Source: an uncultured Clostridia bacterium (GTDB lineage: Bacteria; Bacillota; Clostridia; Christensenellales; CAG-917). Taken from it: DNA of 34,403 nucleotides. The stretch's first letter is position 1. Every line of letters starts with the position of its first letter. The stretch lies in the NCBI GenBank assembly GCA_947382865.1, contig CANDBF010000017.1, forward strand, positions 1 to 34,403, in the 5' to 3' direction. The translations under genes were made by a program, and so were the position numbers. This document shows positions 7,239 through 15,351 of this stretch, in pieces. A model generated the notes under the pieces. That model saw only the letters and a program-made list of their open reading frames with translations, searched no databases and was not told the DNA's origin.

Positions 7239-8930
7239 ATGGGAAGCGATTTGTTTGCATTATCCGCGCTTGCGAAAGAACTGAACTCTTCGTTAAGAGG
7301 CGCCAGAATAGACAAAATTCAACAGCCAGAGACCGACGAGCTGCGTTTTTATATGCGCGCGAACGGCAAAAACGTTTGCCTTGTGGCCTCCTGCAACGCC
7401 GCAATCCCAAGGTTGCATATTACCGCAAGCAAAAAGCAAAGTCCGATGACCGCTCCGAACTTCTGTATGCTTTTGCGCAAGCATCTGACCAACGCAAGCG
7501 TAGACGAAATCGGAATTTACAACAGCGACAGAATACTTTACGTCAGCTTCAACGCCAAGACAGAGATGAAGGACGACGCGCGGTTTTATTTTTTCGTCGA
7601 AATTATGAACAGATATTCCAACATAGTTTTCACGGACGAAAATCTGACTATACTGGAAGCCGTCAAGCACCTTCCGCTTGACGCTGCGCGCGAGCACGTG
7701 GTTATGCGGGGCGTACGCTATTCCCCCGTTATACAGCCGAAAATCAGCTATCTGAACGATTGTTTTTCTATATTGAGAGAATTTTCGGGCGGAGATTTGC
7801 ACAAATACATTCAGTCTAATATATCGGGTTTTTCGGGCGCGACAGTATCCGAACTGCTTTTGCGCGCGGGTATAAACGCAAATGCGGAGGCTCTTAAAGA
7901 GGATGAATTACGCTCGCTCGAACGAGTTATAACCGATTTCAGAGAGCTTGCGAGCCCCGCCCCCTGCATAATGAACGGAGAGGTTTATCCTATCGTATAC
8001 GGGAGCCTCGGCGGAAGCGACTATGCCGCGCTCTATCCGAGCATGAGCGAGGCGTACGACGCGCTCAATACGGATATAGATTCGGGCGTAAGAAACCGCG
8101 CAAGGCTGAAATCCCTCGCCACACAGGCAAGCCGTCTGCGTAAGCGCGTGGAAAAAAATATCGCTATCGACCTCGAACGTCTCGCCGAGTGCGAGCATAT
8201 GGAGGATTTCCGCAAAAACGGCGAGCTTATCGTGAACAACATATACAAAATCAAGCGCGGTGACAAAAGCCTTGTCTGCTTCGATTACTACGAGAACAAA
8301 GAGGTTGAAATTCCGCTTGACCCGCAACTGTCGCCGTCTAAAAACTCAGCCGCGTATTACAATAAATACAACAAGCTCAAACGCACAAAGGAGTTTGTGG
8401 AAAACAAGCTGTCGGCGGATAAAAATCTGCTCAACTATGTCAAATCCATAGAGGAGGAAATAGCCTCTCTCCCCTTCGACTGCGCCTCCGCGCCCATCGA
8501 AGAGGAGCTGGCTATGCTCGGCGGCTTCAAACGCAAGGCTACAAAGGGGAAGGTGCACAAGGAGCAGGCAGAGCCGCCCTACGTTTATCTGGTGGACGGA
8601 TTTTATATCTATCGTGGAAAAAACAATTTGCAAAACGATGAACTGACCTTCAAAATCGCAGCTTCCAACGATATATGGCTTCATCTCAAAAACGACCACG
8701 GAGCTCATACGATTATAGCGACGCAAGGTCGCGAGGTGCCCGATAAGGTACTCAAAATCGCCGCGGAAATCGCCGCAAGCACAAAGCAGGCATCCGCCGA
8801 CGTGGATTATACTCTGCGCCGCAACGTAAAAAGACAGCCGAGCGGACACTTCGGTCAGGTCATATACGAAAATTATCAGACCATACTGGCGAATCCCGAC
8901 GCTCATACGGAATTTCTCATCAAGCACTAA
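7239..8930 (+). CDS. rqcH: RqcH (NFACT family), ribosome-associated quality-control factor
   Basis: 563 residues. RqcH binds obstructed 50S subunits and recruits tRNA-Ala to add C-terminal Ala tails. The N-terminal NFACT-N domain begins MGSDLFALSALAKEL and carries the Asp97-Arg98 pair (NSDRILYVSF) shown in the family to be needed for tailing. Helix-hairpin-helix and coiled-coil regions follow in the middle (about 270-420). The C-terminal NFACT-R domain has DIWLHLKNDHGAHTII and ends near ENYQTILANPD. The gene is monocistronic, divergent from tig. An older annotation for such proteins is fibronectin-binding protein FbpA. A competing ATG at 7232 opens a different, meaningless frame. Confidence 0.95.
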   Translation: MGSDLFALSALAKELNSSLRGARIDKIQQPETDELRFYMRANGKNVCLVASCNAAIPRLHITASKKQSPMTAPNFCMLLRKHLTNASVDEIGIYNSDRILYVSFNAKTEMKDDARFYFFVEIMNRYSNIVFTDENLTILEAVKHLPLDAAREHVVMRGVRYSPVIQPKISYLNDCFSILREFSGGDLHKYIQSNISGFSGATVSELLLRAGINANAEALKEDELRSLERVITDFRELASPAPCIMNGEVYPIVYGSLGGSDYAALYPSMSEAYDALNTDIDSGVRNRARLKSLATQASRLRKRVEKNIAIDLERLAECEHMEDFRKNGELIVNNIYKIKRGDKSLVCFDYYENKEVEIPLDPQLSPSKNSAAYYNKYNKLKRTKEFVENKLSADKNLLNYVKSIEEEIASLPFDCASAPIEEELAMLGGFKRKATKGKVHKEQAEPPYVYLVDGFYIYRGKNNLQNDELTFKIAASNDIWLHLKNDHGAHTIIATQGREVPDKVLKIAAEIAASTKQASADVDYTLRRNVKRQPSGHFGQVIYENYQTILANPDAHTEFLIKH

Positions 8931-8951
8931 GCGCTTGTTGTACACTTTACT

Positions 8952-8969
8952 TATAAAGCGCGCTTTATA
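8952..8969. other. 18-bp perfect palindrome between the converging rqcH and rluD genes
   Basis: TATAAAGCGCGCTTTATA is its own reverse complement. It lies in the 91-nt convergent gap. It lacks a T run on either strand, so it may be a weak bidirectional terminator or a protein-binding site. Confidence 0.4.
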
Positions 8970-9021
8970 TTCTGAAAAATCATCAAAATAAAATAGTTCG
9001 ATTTACCGAATAATTAAAACC

Positions 9022-9921
9022 TTATCGGATTGTTTCCAATTTATCTATAACGGCTTGAAAATACGTAGGCAACGGACACTCGAAGCGCATTTTTTCTCCC
9101 GTATGAGGGTGTTTTAGCATCAACTCGGTGGCATGAAGAAGCTGCCCGTCGGAATATAGCGACGCCGAACCCCCGTACGTCGAATCCCCTACAATGGGAT
9201 GATGAAGACTTGCCGCGTGCACTCTTATCTGATGAGTGCGCCCCGTTTCGAGCTCGAAGCGTACGAGAGTATATTTGCCGTATCTTTCAAGCACTCTGTA
9301 ATGAGTGACCGCTCTGCGCCCGTCCTTGTCGACAGCCATCTTTTTTCTGTCCTTTTTACTGCGCGCGATGGGCGCGTCCACAGTGCCGCTATCCTCTTTG
9401 AAATTGCCGTCGCAAAGTCCTATATATATGCGCCGCGCCGTCTTTTTTTCTATCTGCGAGGCAAGACTCTTGTGTGCCTCGTCATTTTTCGCCACTACGA
9501 TAAGCCCCGAGGTATCCTTGTCGAGTCTGTGCACAATTCCGGGTCTGATTACTCCGTTTATGGAGCTTAAACTGTCGAGGTTGAAAAGCAAAGCGTTCAC
9601 AAGCGTATCGTTCTTGCGATAGGAAGTCGCCTGATGTACGACCATACCCTGCGGCTTGTTGATAACGGCGAAATACTCGTCCTGAAAAATTATGTCGAGC
9701 GGAATATTTTCCGCCTTTATTTCTAATTCCCGAGGCTCGGGTGGGTCGAATTCCACAACGTCGCCCGTACGCAGTTCATATCCGCTTTTCAGACGCGCAA
9801 CTCCGTTTACAAACGCGTTACCGTCCTCGATGGCGTTTTTTGCGCAGGAACGGGATATGCCGAACTTATCCGCAATAAACACGTCCAGCCTTATCTTGTC
9901 TTGCGTGACGGTATATTCCAT
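9022..9921 (-). CDS. rluD: RluA/RluD-family 23S rRNA pseudouridine synthase
   Basis: 299 residues. An N-terminal S4 RNA-binding domain (about 1-70: RLDVFIADKFGISRSCAKNAI) precedes the catalytic domain with HRLDKDTSG, whose Asp is the nucleophile. The GRTHQIRVH and KPQGMVVH motifs are also present. It isomerises uridines in 23S rRNA. The ATG follows the lspA stop with no gap. In Bacillus the lspA-rluD (ylyB) pair is the same. RluD-like placement is good; the exact target position cannot be read from sequence. Confidence 0.93.
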   Translation of the reverse strand: MEYTVTQDKIRLDVFIADKFGISRSCAKNAIEDGNAFVNGVARLKSGYELRTGDVVEFDPPEPRELEIKAENIPLDIIFQDEYFAVINKPQGMVVHQATSYRKNDTLVNALLFNLDSLSSINGVIRPGIVHRLDKDTSGLIVVAKNDEAHKSLASQIEKKTARRIYIGLCDGNFKEDSGTVDAPIARSKKDRKKMAVDKDGRRAVTHYRVLERYGKYTLVRFELETGRTHQIRVHAASLHHPIVGDSTYGGSASLYSDGQLLHATELMLKHPHTGEKMRFECPLPTYFQAVIDKLETIR

Positions 9922-10722
9922 TTATTCCGCCTCTGCATCGTCGATTTCGGCGGACTTATCTTCTTTATTTTTCTCTTCGCCTGACGGCGCTACCTCGCTT
10001 ACCGTAAACGTCGCGGCGCCGTTTCCATGCGTTTCGGTATTGTCGCCGCCGTTTTCAGTATTGTCCGACGGCTCCGCGAAATTGTAATCGTTTTCCGATT
10101 TCAGCATAGGATTGAGGTTTACGGGCGCGTCAAGAGGGTCCTGCATAGCAGGTTGTTCAGCGGAAGCCTGCTGTTCTTCAAATTCCTTTTTATTCTTTTG
10201 ACCTTCCTTAAACAGTATAACGATAAGCACGACGATAAGCATACCCGTGCCGACCGTAACGAATATGTCCGCAACGTTGAATATGGCAAATTCCTCCCAG
10301 AATGCGAATTGAATGAAGTCGCGCACGTAACCGGGGTTTATCCTGTCTACGAGGTTGCCTATGCCCCCGCCGACTATAAACAGCAGCGACACGCGAAGCC
10401 ACTCTGACTCCTTTTGAGCTATCAGCAAAAAAACCGACACCACAACAAGCACTATCGCCGTAACGACGGTGAGCGCGGTTGTGTTCCCCGCAAAAATCCC
10501 GAAGCCCGCACCCGTGTTGACTGTGAAGGTTATGTCAATAAAGCCCTTTATAAGCGTATGCGACTGACCGATGTACATCGTCTTTTCTATGTGGTTTTTT
10601 GTAAGCAGGTCGATAAGCAGAATAACGCCGATAACGGCAAGCTCTATGAGCATCACCCACCAGCGTTTTTTCAGAATGTCCTTGACGTCCTGTTTGGTAA
10701 TTTTCAAGCCGAATTTTCCCAT
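9922..10722 (-). CDS. lspA: Lipoprotein signal peptidase LspA with an acidic C-terminal tail
   Basis: 266 residues. The catalytic aspartates are Asp126 (GNLVDRINPG) and Asp152 (FNVADIFV). Four membrane segments are visible at about 22-40, 82-101, 110-125 and 149-171. LspA cleaves prolipoprotein signal peptides in the membrane after Lgt. The family is usually 150-170 residues. Residues 172-266 are an extra hydrophilic tail rich in Glu, Asp, Asn and Ala, predicted cytoplasmic because LspA C-termini face inward. It is co-transcribed with sepF (9 nt upstream) and rluD. Confidence 0.95.
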   Translation of the reverse strand: MGKFGLKITKQDVKDILKKRWWVMLIELAVIGVILLIDLLTKNHIEKTMYIGQSHTLIKGFIDITFTVNTGAGFGIFAGNTTALTVVTAIVLVVVSVFLLIAQKESEWLRVSLLFIVGGGIGNLVDRINPGYVRDFIQFAFWEEFAIFNVADIFVTVGTGMLIVVLIVILFKEGQKNKKEFEEQQASAEQPAMQDPLDAPVNLNPMLKSENDYNFAEPSDNTENGGDNTETHGNGAATFTVSEVAPSGEEKNKEDKSAEIDDAEAE

Positions 10723-10731
10723 ATCTTGAAC

Positions 10732-11163
10732 CTATCTCCTGCTGAACTGCGGCGGAATTGTAATCGTAACGCCCGCGGGCGCAAAGAGAAATATATTCTT
10801 TGTTATGCGCTGTATACTGCCGCCCAGTGCGTAAACCGCTCCGCTCATAAAATCCAGAATTCTGTAAACGGAAGCCTGATTTACGGTGGAAAAGTCCACA
10901 ATGACCTGCTCGCGCAACTTGAGATGGTCTATCAGAAGCTGAACGTCCTCGTAGGTTTTGGGCGAATTGATGACGACTCCGCTGCCGCCCGTATACGCGC
11001 TTGCGCCACCCGCATAGGAGCCGTACGCTCCCGCAGGTCTAGGCTCCTCGGCGCGCCCTACGCGTCCCGCGTCCTGCGGATTTCTGCCGAAAAGTCTGCC
11101 TATACGACCGCCGTCTCCTCTGACTTCCGAATCCGATTGCATTCTGTAATTTCTCTCGTCCAT
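10732..11163 (-). CDS. sepF: Cell division protein SepF
   Basis: 143 residues. The C-terminal SepF domain carries the family signature (VDFSTVNQASVYRILDFMSG, then GGSIQRITKNIFLFAP). A Gly/Ala/Ser/Tyr-rich linker (about 40-62) separates it from a charged N-terminus. SepF polymerises and tethers FtsZ to the membrane. The classical N-terminal amphipathic helix is not obvious in MDERNYRMQSDSEVRGDGG; a short basic stretch GRIGRLFGRN follows instead. AGGTG lies just before ATG. It follows yggS by 32 nt, the Bacillus ylmE-sepF order. Confidence 0.93.
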   Translation of the reverse strand: MDERNYRMQSDSEVRGDGGRIGRLFGRNPQDAGRVGRAEEPRPAGAYGSYAGGASAYTGGSGVVINSPKTYEDVQLLIDHLKLREQVIVDFSTVNQASVYRILDFMSGAVYALGGSIQRITKNIFLFAPAGVTITIPPQFSRR

Positions 11164-11195
11164 AACTCACCTATATGCGATTTTGTTATTTATCT

Positions 11196-11855
11196 TCATT
11201 GTCTCTGCCCGAACAGCAGGCTTCCGAGCCTCAGCATATTAGCTCCGTGTCCGAGCGCGATTTTGTAATCTCCCGACATCCCCGCCGAAAGGTATTTTAT
11301 ATCGACGTTTGCGCCGTTTAAGATTTTTGCGCGCTCGTACACCTCATATAATCCGTCGTACAGCCTATGCAACAGCTCTTCGTCGTCGGATTTGGGCAAA
11401 ACGGACATTATCCCGAGCACTTTGATATGCGCATAGCCTTTGAGACTTTCGATAAAGCCGTTTACTCTGTCGGGCTCTATGCCGCCCTTGGACTCCTCCG
11501 CTCCCATATTGACTTCGACAAGACAGTCCTGCACCTTCCCGCGCTTTGCCGCCTGTTTCTCTATCTCGGCTGCAAGCTCCGTTCTGTCAAGCGAATGTAT
11601 AAGCTCAACCTTGTCGATTATATACTTGACCTTGTTCGTCTGCAAACGTCCGATAAAATGCCATCTGTACTGCTCGTCGTACTTTTCGATAAGCTCCTGC
11701 ACCCTGTTTTCCCCGAGCACGAAATCGGGCGCGGAATTCATAAACTCCGCAACCGTCTCACGGGTCCGGGTCTTGCAAGCCGCAACAAGCGTAATATCGC
11801 GCCCGCACGCTTTGACGTCCTCGCGCAGTCTTTCGAGATTGTCGTAAAGTATCAT
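11196..11855 (-). CDS. yggS: YggS/YlmE family pyridoxal 5'-phosphate homeostasis protein (PLPBP)
   Basis: 219 residues, an alanine-racemase-like TIM barrel without a second domain. The PLP-binding lysine is in LVAACKTR (about residue 28). The signatures GENRVQELIEKY, WHFIGRLQTNKVKYI and YLSAGMSGDYKIAL are present. It buffers PLP and affects amino-acid metabolism. The ATG begins one base after the stop of the galactosidase gene, so translation is likely coupled; there is no good Shine-Dalgarno of its own. The Bacillus counterpart is ylmE. Confidence 0.95.
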   Translation of the reverse strand: MILYDNLERLREDVKACGRDITLVAACKTRTRETVAEFMNSAPDFVLGENRVQELIEKYDEQYRWHFIGRLQTNKVKYIIDKVELIHSLDRTELAAEIEKQAAKRGKVQDCLVEVNMGAEESKGGIEPDRVNGFIESLKGYAHIKVLGIMSVLPKSDDEELLHRLYDGLYEVYERAKILNGANVDIKYLSAGMSGDYKIALGHGANMLRLGSLLFGQRQ

Positions 11856-11856
11856 C

Positions 11857-13539
11857 TTATCTGACGTTATACTCCCCGGTATAAGTATCGAAAACCAGCT
11901 TATAAGCCTTGCCGTCCTCTACGTAGGATATCGAAATTTTATCGAGGCTTATGTATTCCGCCTTCGTAACCTTTCCGCCGAACGGCTTGTAGCTTTCAAG
12001 CAGAATCGCAAGCTGATTGTCGTCGTAATCGCCTATATCGTCGCTCACAAACAGCACCGAACCGAAAATATGATTGATTTTTGCAAGCAGACGCTTCTGC
12101 GTGTCGTTATACTTCGCCGTCTTTACTCCTCCGTTGCGCAGGAAAAACACGTCGGGATCGTTTGCGAATATCCTGCCGTTCAGATGACGGCGGAATATGG
12201 CGTTGTTCATCGCGTTTCTGGTGGAGATGACCTCCTGATTGGTTATCTTCACGTAATACTTATCCTTGAAGCTGTTTTCCGCGTCGCAGCCTATGCGGCA
12301 GGCGTCCACAACGCCGAACGCGGGACCGAGCGGAACTCCGCAGCCGAGTATTATTTTGTCCCCGCAGCACTCGCGCAAAAAGTCCATTGCCTCGCACATA
12401 AGCGTGCCGCGAGACTTGCCCGCGCGTGGCAGTATCGCCGCGCTGTAAAGGAAATCCAGCTTGACCATATCGAAGCCCCATTCGTTGAAAACTCTGTCGA
12501 ACAGCGCTTTTATATACGCTCTGACCTCTTCTTTGAGATAGTCCAACGCATAGAAGCCGCCCCACGCCATTCCGCTTATAAGCATTTTGCCGTTCTTTCC
12601 GCGGATAAACCAGTCGGGGTGCTCCTTGACGATTTTAGCCTTGAACTGCGCCGCGAAGGGAGCAAGCCAAAGCCCCGCCTTTAATCCCTGCCCGTGTATT
12701 TTCTCAACTATTGGCGCAAGCCCGCTCGGGAACTTGTTCACGTCGATGTCCCAGTCTCCGACCATAGTCTCGAAGCCGTCGTCGATCTGGAAAATATTTG
12801 CGGAGTCTCCCGCTCTTTTCAAGCCTCTCAAATCGCGGAGTATAACCGCTTCGTTGATATTCTGATAATAGTTGTACCAAGAGGTGTATCCCGCAAAATG
12901 TCCCACTCTTCCCGTATGCTTACGCGGATACGCCGCGAAATACGCGTCGAATACCTCGTCGTATCCGCCCTGCGCTCTCATAAGGTCGAACAGCTCGTAT
13001 TCTCCCTCCGCAAGCGCGCCTTCCAGCTCCTTTACGACGGCGAAAACGTTTTCTTTCATATCGGCGTAAAAGAGCGTATATCCCGTCCTTTCGTTCAGCG
13101 AGCCGAAAAGCTCAACTTTCTCGCCGTTGCGAAGATAACAGTATGTGACGGAATGGAACAAATCCTTGCCGTACTGAGCGAAGTCGTAATCTCCCGACGC
13201 AGTGGCATACGCTTTTGCAACAGGCAGCTTTGCAAGCGGATGCAAACCTCTCTGTTCGTCTCCGCGCTTGTACTCGCGCGAGGTCGTCCAAGACTGAAAG
13301 CCGTTGGCGTAAAACCTGTCGTTGTTCTCGAAATACCTGTCGTAAATCAATTCCGCCATTTTCAGCTCGACGGGCTTTTGAGCGAAGAGCGAAAGTTTCA
13401 ATCTATCCTCTAATACCTCTCCCGAGAGCGAAAACAGGTCGTTTTTATATTCCAATACGCTATCTCCGTCTACCGTTTCCATACGCGGCTTGCCGTCGCA
13501 AATATATGTAATTTTAAGCGTAAAATCTTTAATATTCAT
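11857..13539 (-). CDS. GH36-type alpha-galactosidase, cytosolic
   Basis: 560 residues. An N-terminal beta-sandwich (about 1-210) is followed by a (beta/alpha)8 barrel with FQIDDGFE (250-257) and GLKAGLWLAPF (285-295). The presumed nucleophile is Asp362 (KLDFLY) and the presumed acid/base is Asp419 (CRIGCDAE). The protein should release alpha-galactose from raffinose- or melibiose-type sugars. No signal peptide, so its substrates would have to be imported; no transporter is in the window. AGGGG lies 7 nt before ATG. It heads the run leading into yggS-sepF-lspA-rluD, an unusual partner for division genes. Clan assignment is firm; substrate specificity is inferred. Confidence 0.87.
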   Translation of the reverse strand: MNIKDFTLKITYICDGKPRMETVDGDSVLEYKNDLFSLSGEVLEDRLKLSLFAQKPVELKMAELIYDRYFENNDRFYANGFQSWTTSREYKRGDEQRGLHPLAKLPVAKAYATASGDYDFAQYGKDLFHSVTYCYLRNGEKVELFGSLNERTGYTLFYADMKENVFAVVKELEGALAEGEYELFDLMRAQGGYDEVFDAYFAAYPRKHTGRVGHFAGYTSWYNYYQNINEAVILRDLRGLKRAGDSANIFQIDDGFETMVGDWDIDVNKFPSGLAPIVEKIHGQGLKAGLWLAPFAAQFKAKIVKEHPDWFIRGKNGKMLISGMAWGGFYALDYLKEEVRAYIKALFDRVFNEWGFDMVKLDFLYSAAILPRAGKSRGTLMCEAMDFLRECCGDKIILGCGVPLGPAFGVVDACRIGCDAENSFKDKYYVKITNQEVISTRNAMNNAIFRRHLNGRIFANDPDVFFLRNGGVKTAKYNDTQKRLLAKINHIFGSVLFVSDDIGDYDDNQLAILLESYKPFGGKVTKAEYISLDKISISYVEDGKAYKLVFDTYTGEYNVR

Positions 13540-13573
13540 ATTTTTTCCCCTATTACGTCTATAAAGATATTTA

Positions 13574-13602
13574 ATTGTACACCGATATTGTCAAATTGTA
13601 AA
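13574..13602 (-). promoter_or_regulatory. Promoter of the galactosidase-to-rluD run
   Basis: TTTACA (13602-13597), 17-bp spacer, TACAAT (13579-13574). Predicted +1 near 13567, giving a 28-nt leader that contains the AGGGG Shine-Dalgarno. A TTGACA overlaps the spacer but has no -10 at a good distance. Confidence 0.55.
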
Positions 13603-13684
13603 TAGTATAGGGCAAAATATGTGCCTTAGCGAAGCTCTTTTCTTCGTAGCAAATTCCCGATGATTGCAGCGAATGCCGTAAAGC

Positions 13685-13714
13685 GCAAAAAAAAGAGCGA
13701 CGAACGCCGCTCTT
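13685..13714 (-). terminator. Intrinsic terminator after ssb
   Basis: Stem AAGAGCGGC / GTCGCTCTT (13714-13706 with 13701-13693, including one G-U pair), followed by a run of eight Ts on the minus strand (13694-13687). It lies 30 nt beyond the ssb stop. Confidence 0.9.
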
Positions 13715-13744
13715 AAAACAATATCGTCTAAAATTATCCTTCCG

Positions 13745-14359
13745 TCAGTCAGGCAAATCCAGCTTGGAAACGGAAACCTCGTAAGCCGTGCGCTCTTCTA
13801 TTACGCCGTCCTCCAACTGCTTTTGATAGACTCGGGACTGAATTCTTCCCACAATGTGCACTCTGTCCCCCACCTCGAATGTACCCGCATACCTTGCGTT
13901 TCTTCCCCATGCGATAGCGGGAATATAATCCGACTTGTTGTAGGCGCGGTTGACGGCAATCAGCATATCCGAAATCTCGCGCTTAAAGGGAGTCGTTCTG
14001 TATACGGGCGTCTTGCAGACGAATCCGTCGATTTCTATTGTGTTCGGCTCGTCTTCGTCGGGCGCCGCAATCTCGCGCACAAATACGCGCAACACCAGCT
14101 TACTCTTATTGTCGACCAACTTATTGTAGCTTCTGAACTGTCCGATTACTCCGATTAGATTGCCTATTTTGAAGCTGTCATCCTCCATCAGCCGCTCCGA
14201 TACGGTGAGGGGAATCAGATCCTCCTGACCGGATAATCTCTTCACCGCTATTGTCAGGTCGTAAAAGCCCTCGCCCATTATCTCGTGAGAGAATTCGGGC
14301 TCGCTTGATATTCTGCCAGTCAGGCATACTTTGTTGTTTTGCATTTGTTCAAAGCTCAT
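13745..14359 (-). CDS. ssb: Single-stranded DNA-binding protein with two OB folds
   Basis: 204 residues. The first OB-like half (about 1-95) starts NNKVCLTGRISSEPEFSHE. The second (about 98-204) contains AVNRAYNKSDYIPAIAWGRNARYAGTF in two halves around an OB-fold core and is the more recognisable SSB half. There is no acidic C-terminal tip of the DDDIPF type; the protein ends VSVSKLDLPD. It is therefore probably a paralogue of the replicative SSB rather than the main one. GGAGG lies 4 nt before ATG. It follows the deacetylase gene by 49 nt and ends at a terminator. Confidence 0.85.
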   Translation of the reverse strand: MSFEQMQNNKVCLTGRISSEPEFSHEIMGEGFYDLTIAVKRLSGQEDLIPLTVSERLMEDDSFKIGNLIGVIGQFRSYNKLVDNKSKLVLRVFVREIAAPDEDEPNTIEIDGFVCKTPVYRTTPFKREISDMLIAVNRAYNKSDYIPAIAWGRNARYAGTFEVGDRVHIVGRIQSRVYQKQLEDGVIEERTAYEVSVSKLDLPD

Positions 14360-14408
14360 ATATCCTCCGCAAATCTTAGGTCAAAAGACCGCCGTTTTGT
14401 ATTTTTTC

Positions 14409-15179
14409 TTATCCCGATATGTGCTGTATCCCGTTGTTGTCCACGGTATACCCGCCCGTTGCTACCAGCTCGCTGAGTTTTACGAATCTGAATCCCGCGT
14501 CTTTAAGCGCCGCAAGCACCAGAGGCAGCGCGTCGAGCACGTGGTCGCTGTTGTTGTGGAACAGAACTATATCTCCGCTCTTCGCCTTTGGCACAACTCT
14601 GTCGTATATTTCCTTCGCGCCGAGACCCTTCCAGTCAAGACTGTCTATCGACCACTGCACTCCGACCATATCCGTTTCCTCAAGAGCAGTCATAAGCCTG
14701 TCGCTGTAATCGCCGAACGGGGCTCTGAAATACTTGGGGCTGATTCCCGTAAGCTCGCGTACCCTGTCGTTGACGTACTCGATTTCGGCACGGATTTCGC
14801 TGTCGTTGAGCTTTGGCATATTCAGATGATTGCGCGAGTGATTTCCTATATCGAAGCCCGCCTTTGCAATGGCTTTGGTCTCCTCCTCGAACTTATCGAT
14901 CCAAAATCCTACAAGAAAGAAGGTACCCTTCGCCTCGTATTTGTTCATAATATCGATTATGCCCTGCGTTTTATCCGCTCCCCAAGCAGCGTCGAATGTG
15001 AGCGCTATGACCTTTTCCTCGCTTCCCGTATCCACTCCGTAGACGGGAATCTTGCGCGAGCTCTTTCCGAAAAATACGCTCGCCGTCGAACTCACTCCCA
15101 GCGCGCAGGCGAGGATTATGCCCGCGATAGCTACCGCCAAAACAGTGACCAGATTCTTCCTTCCGATTGTTATAAACAC
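14409..15179 (-). CDS. PdaB-like polysaccharide deacetylase (NodB domain), membrane-anchored
   Basis: 256 residues from a GTG at 15179, chosen because GAGGTG lies 5 nt upstream; the frame runs further only as an unsupported TTG start. An N-terminal membrane anchor (about 8-28) precedes a NodB domain: TFDAAWGADKT (catalytic Asp and metal Asp), GNHSRNHLNM (metal His pair), RAPFGDYS, and the later segments SIDSLDWKG and GDIVLFHN. It should deacetylate peptidoglycan or a related polymer outside the membrane. Length and motifs resemble PdaB, a sporulation-linked deacetylase of Bacillota, but sporulation genes are otherwise absent from the window. Confidence 0.9.
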   Translation of the reverse strand: MFITIGRKNLVTVLAVAIAGIILACALGVSSTASVFFGKSSRKIPVYGVDTGSEEKVIALTFDAAWGADKTQGIIDIMNKYEAKGTFFLVGFWIDKFEEETKAIAKAGFDIGNHSRNHLNMPKLNDSEIRAEIEYVNDRVRELTGISPKYFRAPFGDYSDRLMTALEETDMVGVQWSIDSLDWKGLGAKEIYDRVVPKAKSGDIVLFHNNSDHVLDALPLVLAALKDAGFRFVKLSELVATGGYTVDNNGIQHISG

Positions 15180-15315
15180 AACTTCACCTCGATTATATAT
15201 TCGAAATGCATACGATTTTGATAAGATTATGTCGCGCTTTGTCGAATATCGTCTATTGTTCAAATTTTATTCGCCGCTTGCGCATTTAGAACGTAATCCT
15301 CAAAAATGCTTTTCG

Positions 15316-15344
15316 TTGACTTTATAACTTTATAGCGGTATAAT
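15316..15344 (+). promoter_or_regulatory. Near-consensus promoter predicted to give a leaderless mRNA
   Basis: TTGACT (15316-15321), 17-bp spacer, perfect TATAAT (15339-15344). The predicted +1 is 15351, one base before ATG at 15352. No Shine-Dalgarno is present. Confidence 0.72.
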
Positions 15345-15351
15345 ATCGAAT

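Noticed and set aside
15180..15263. N-terminal extension of the deacetylase to a TTG start
   Set aside because: GAGGTG sits just before the GTG at 15179, and the extension would overlap the divergent promoter region.
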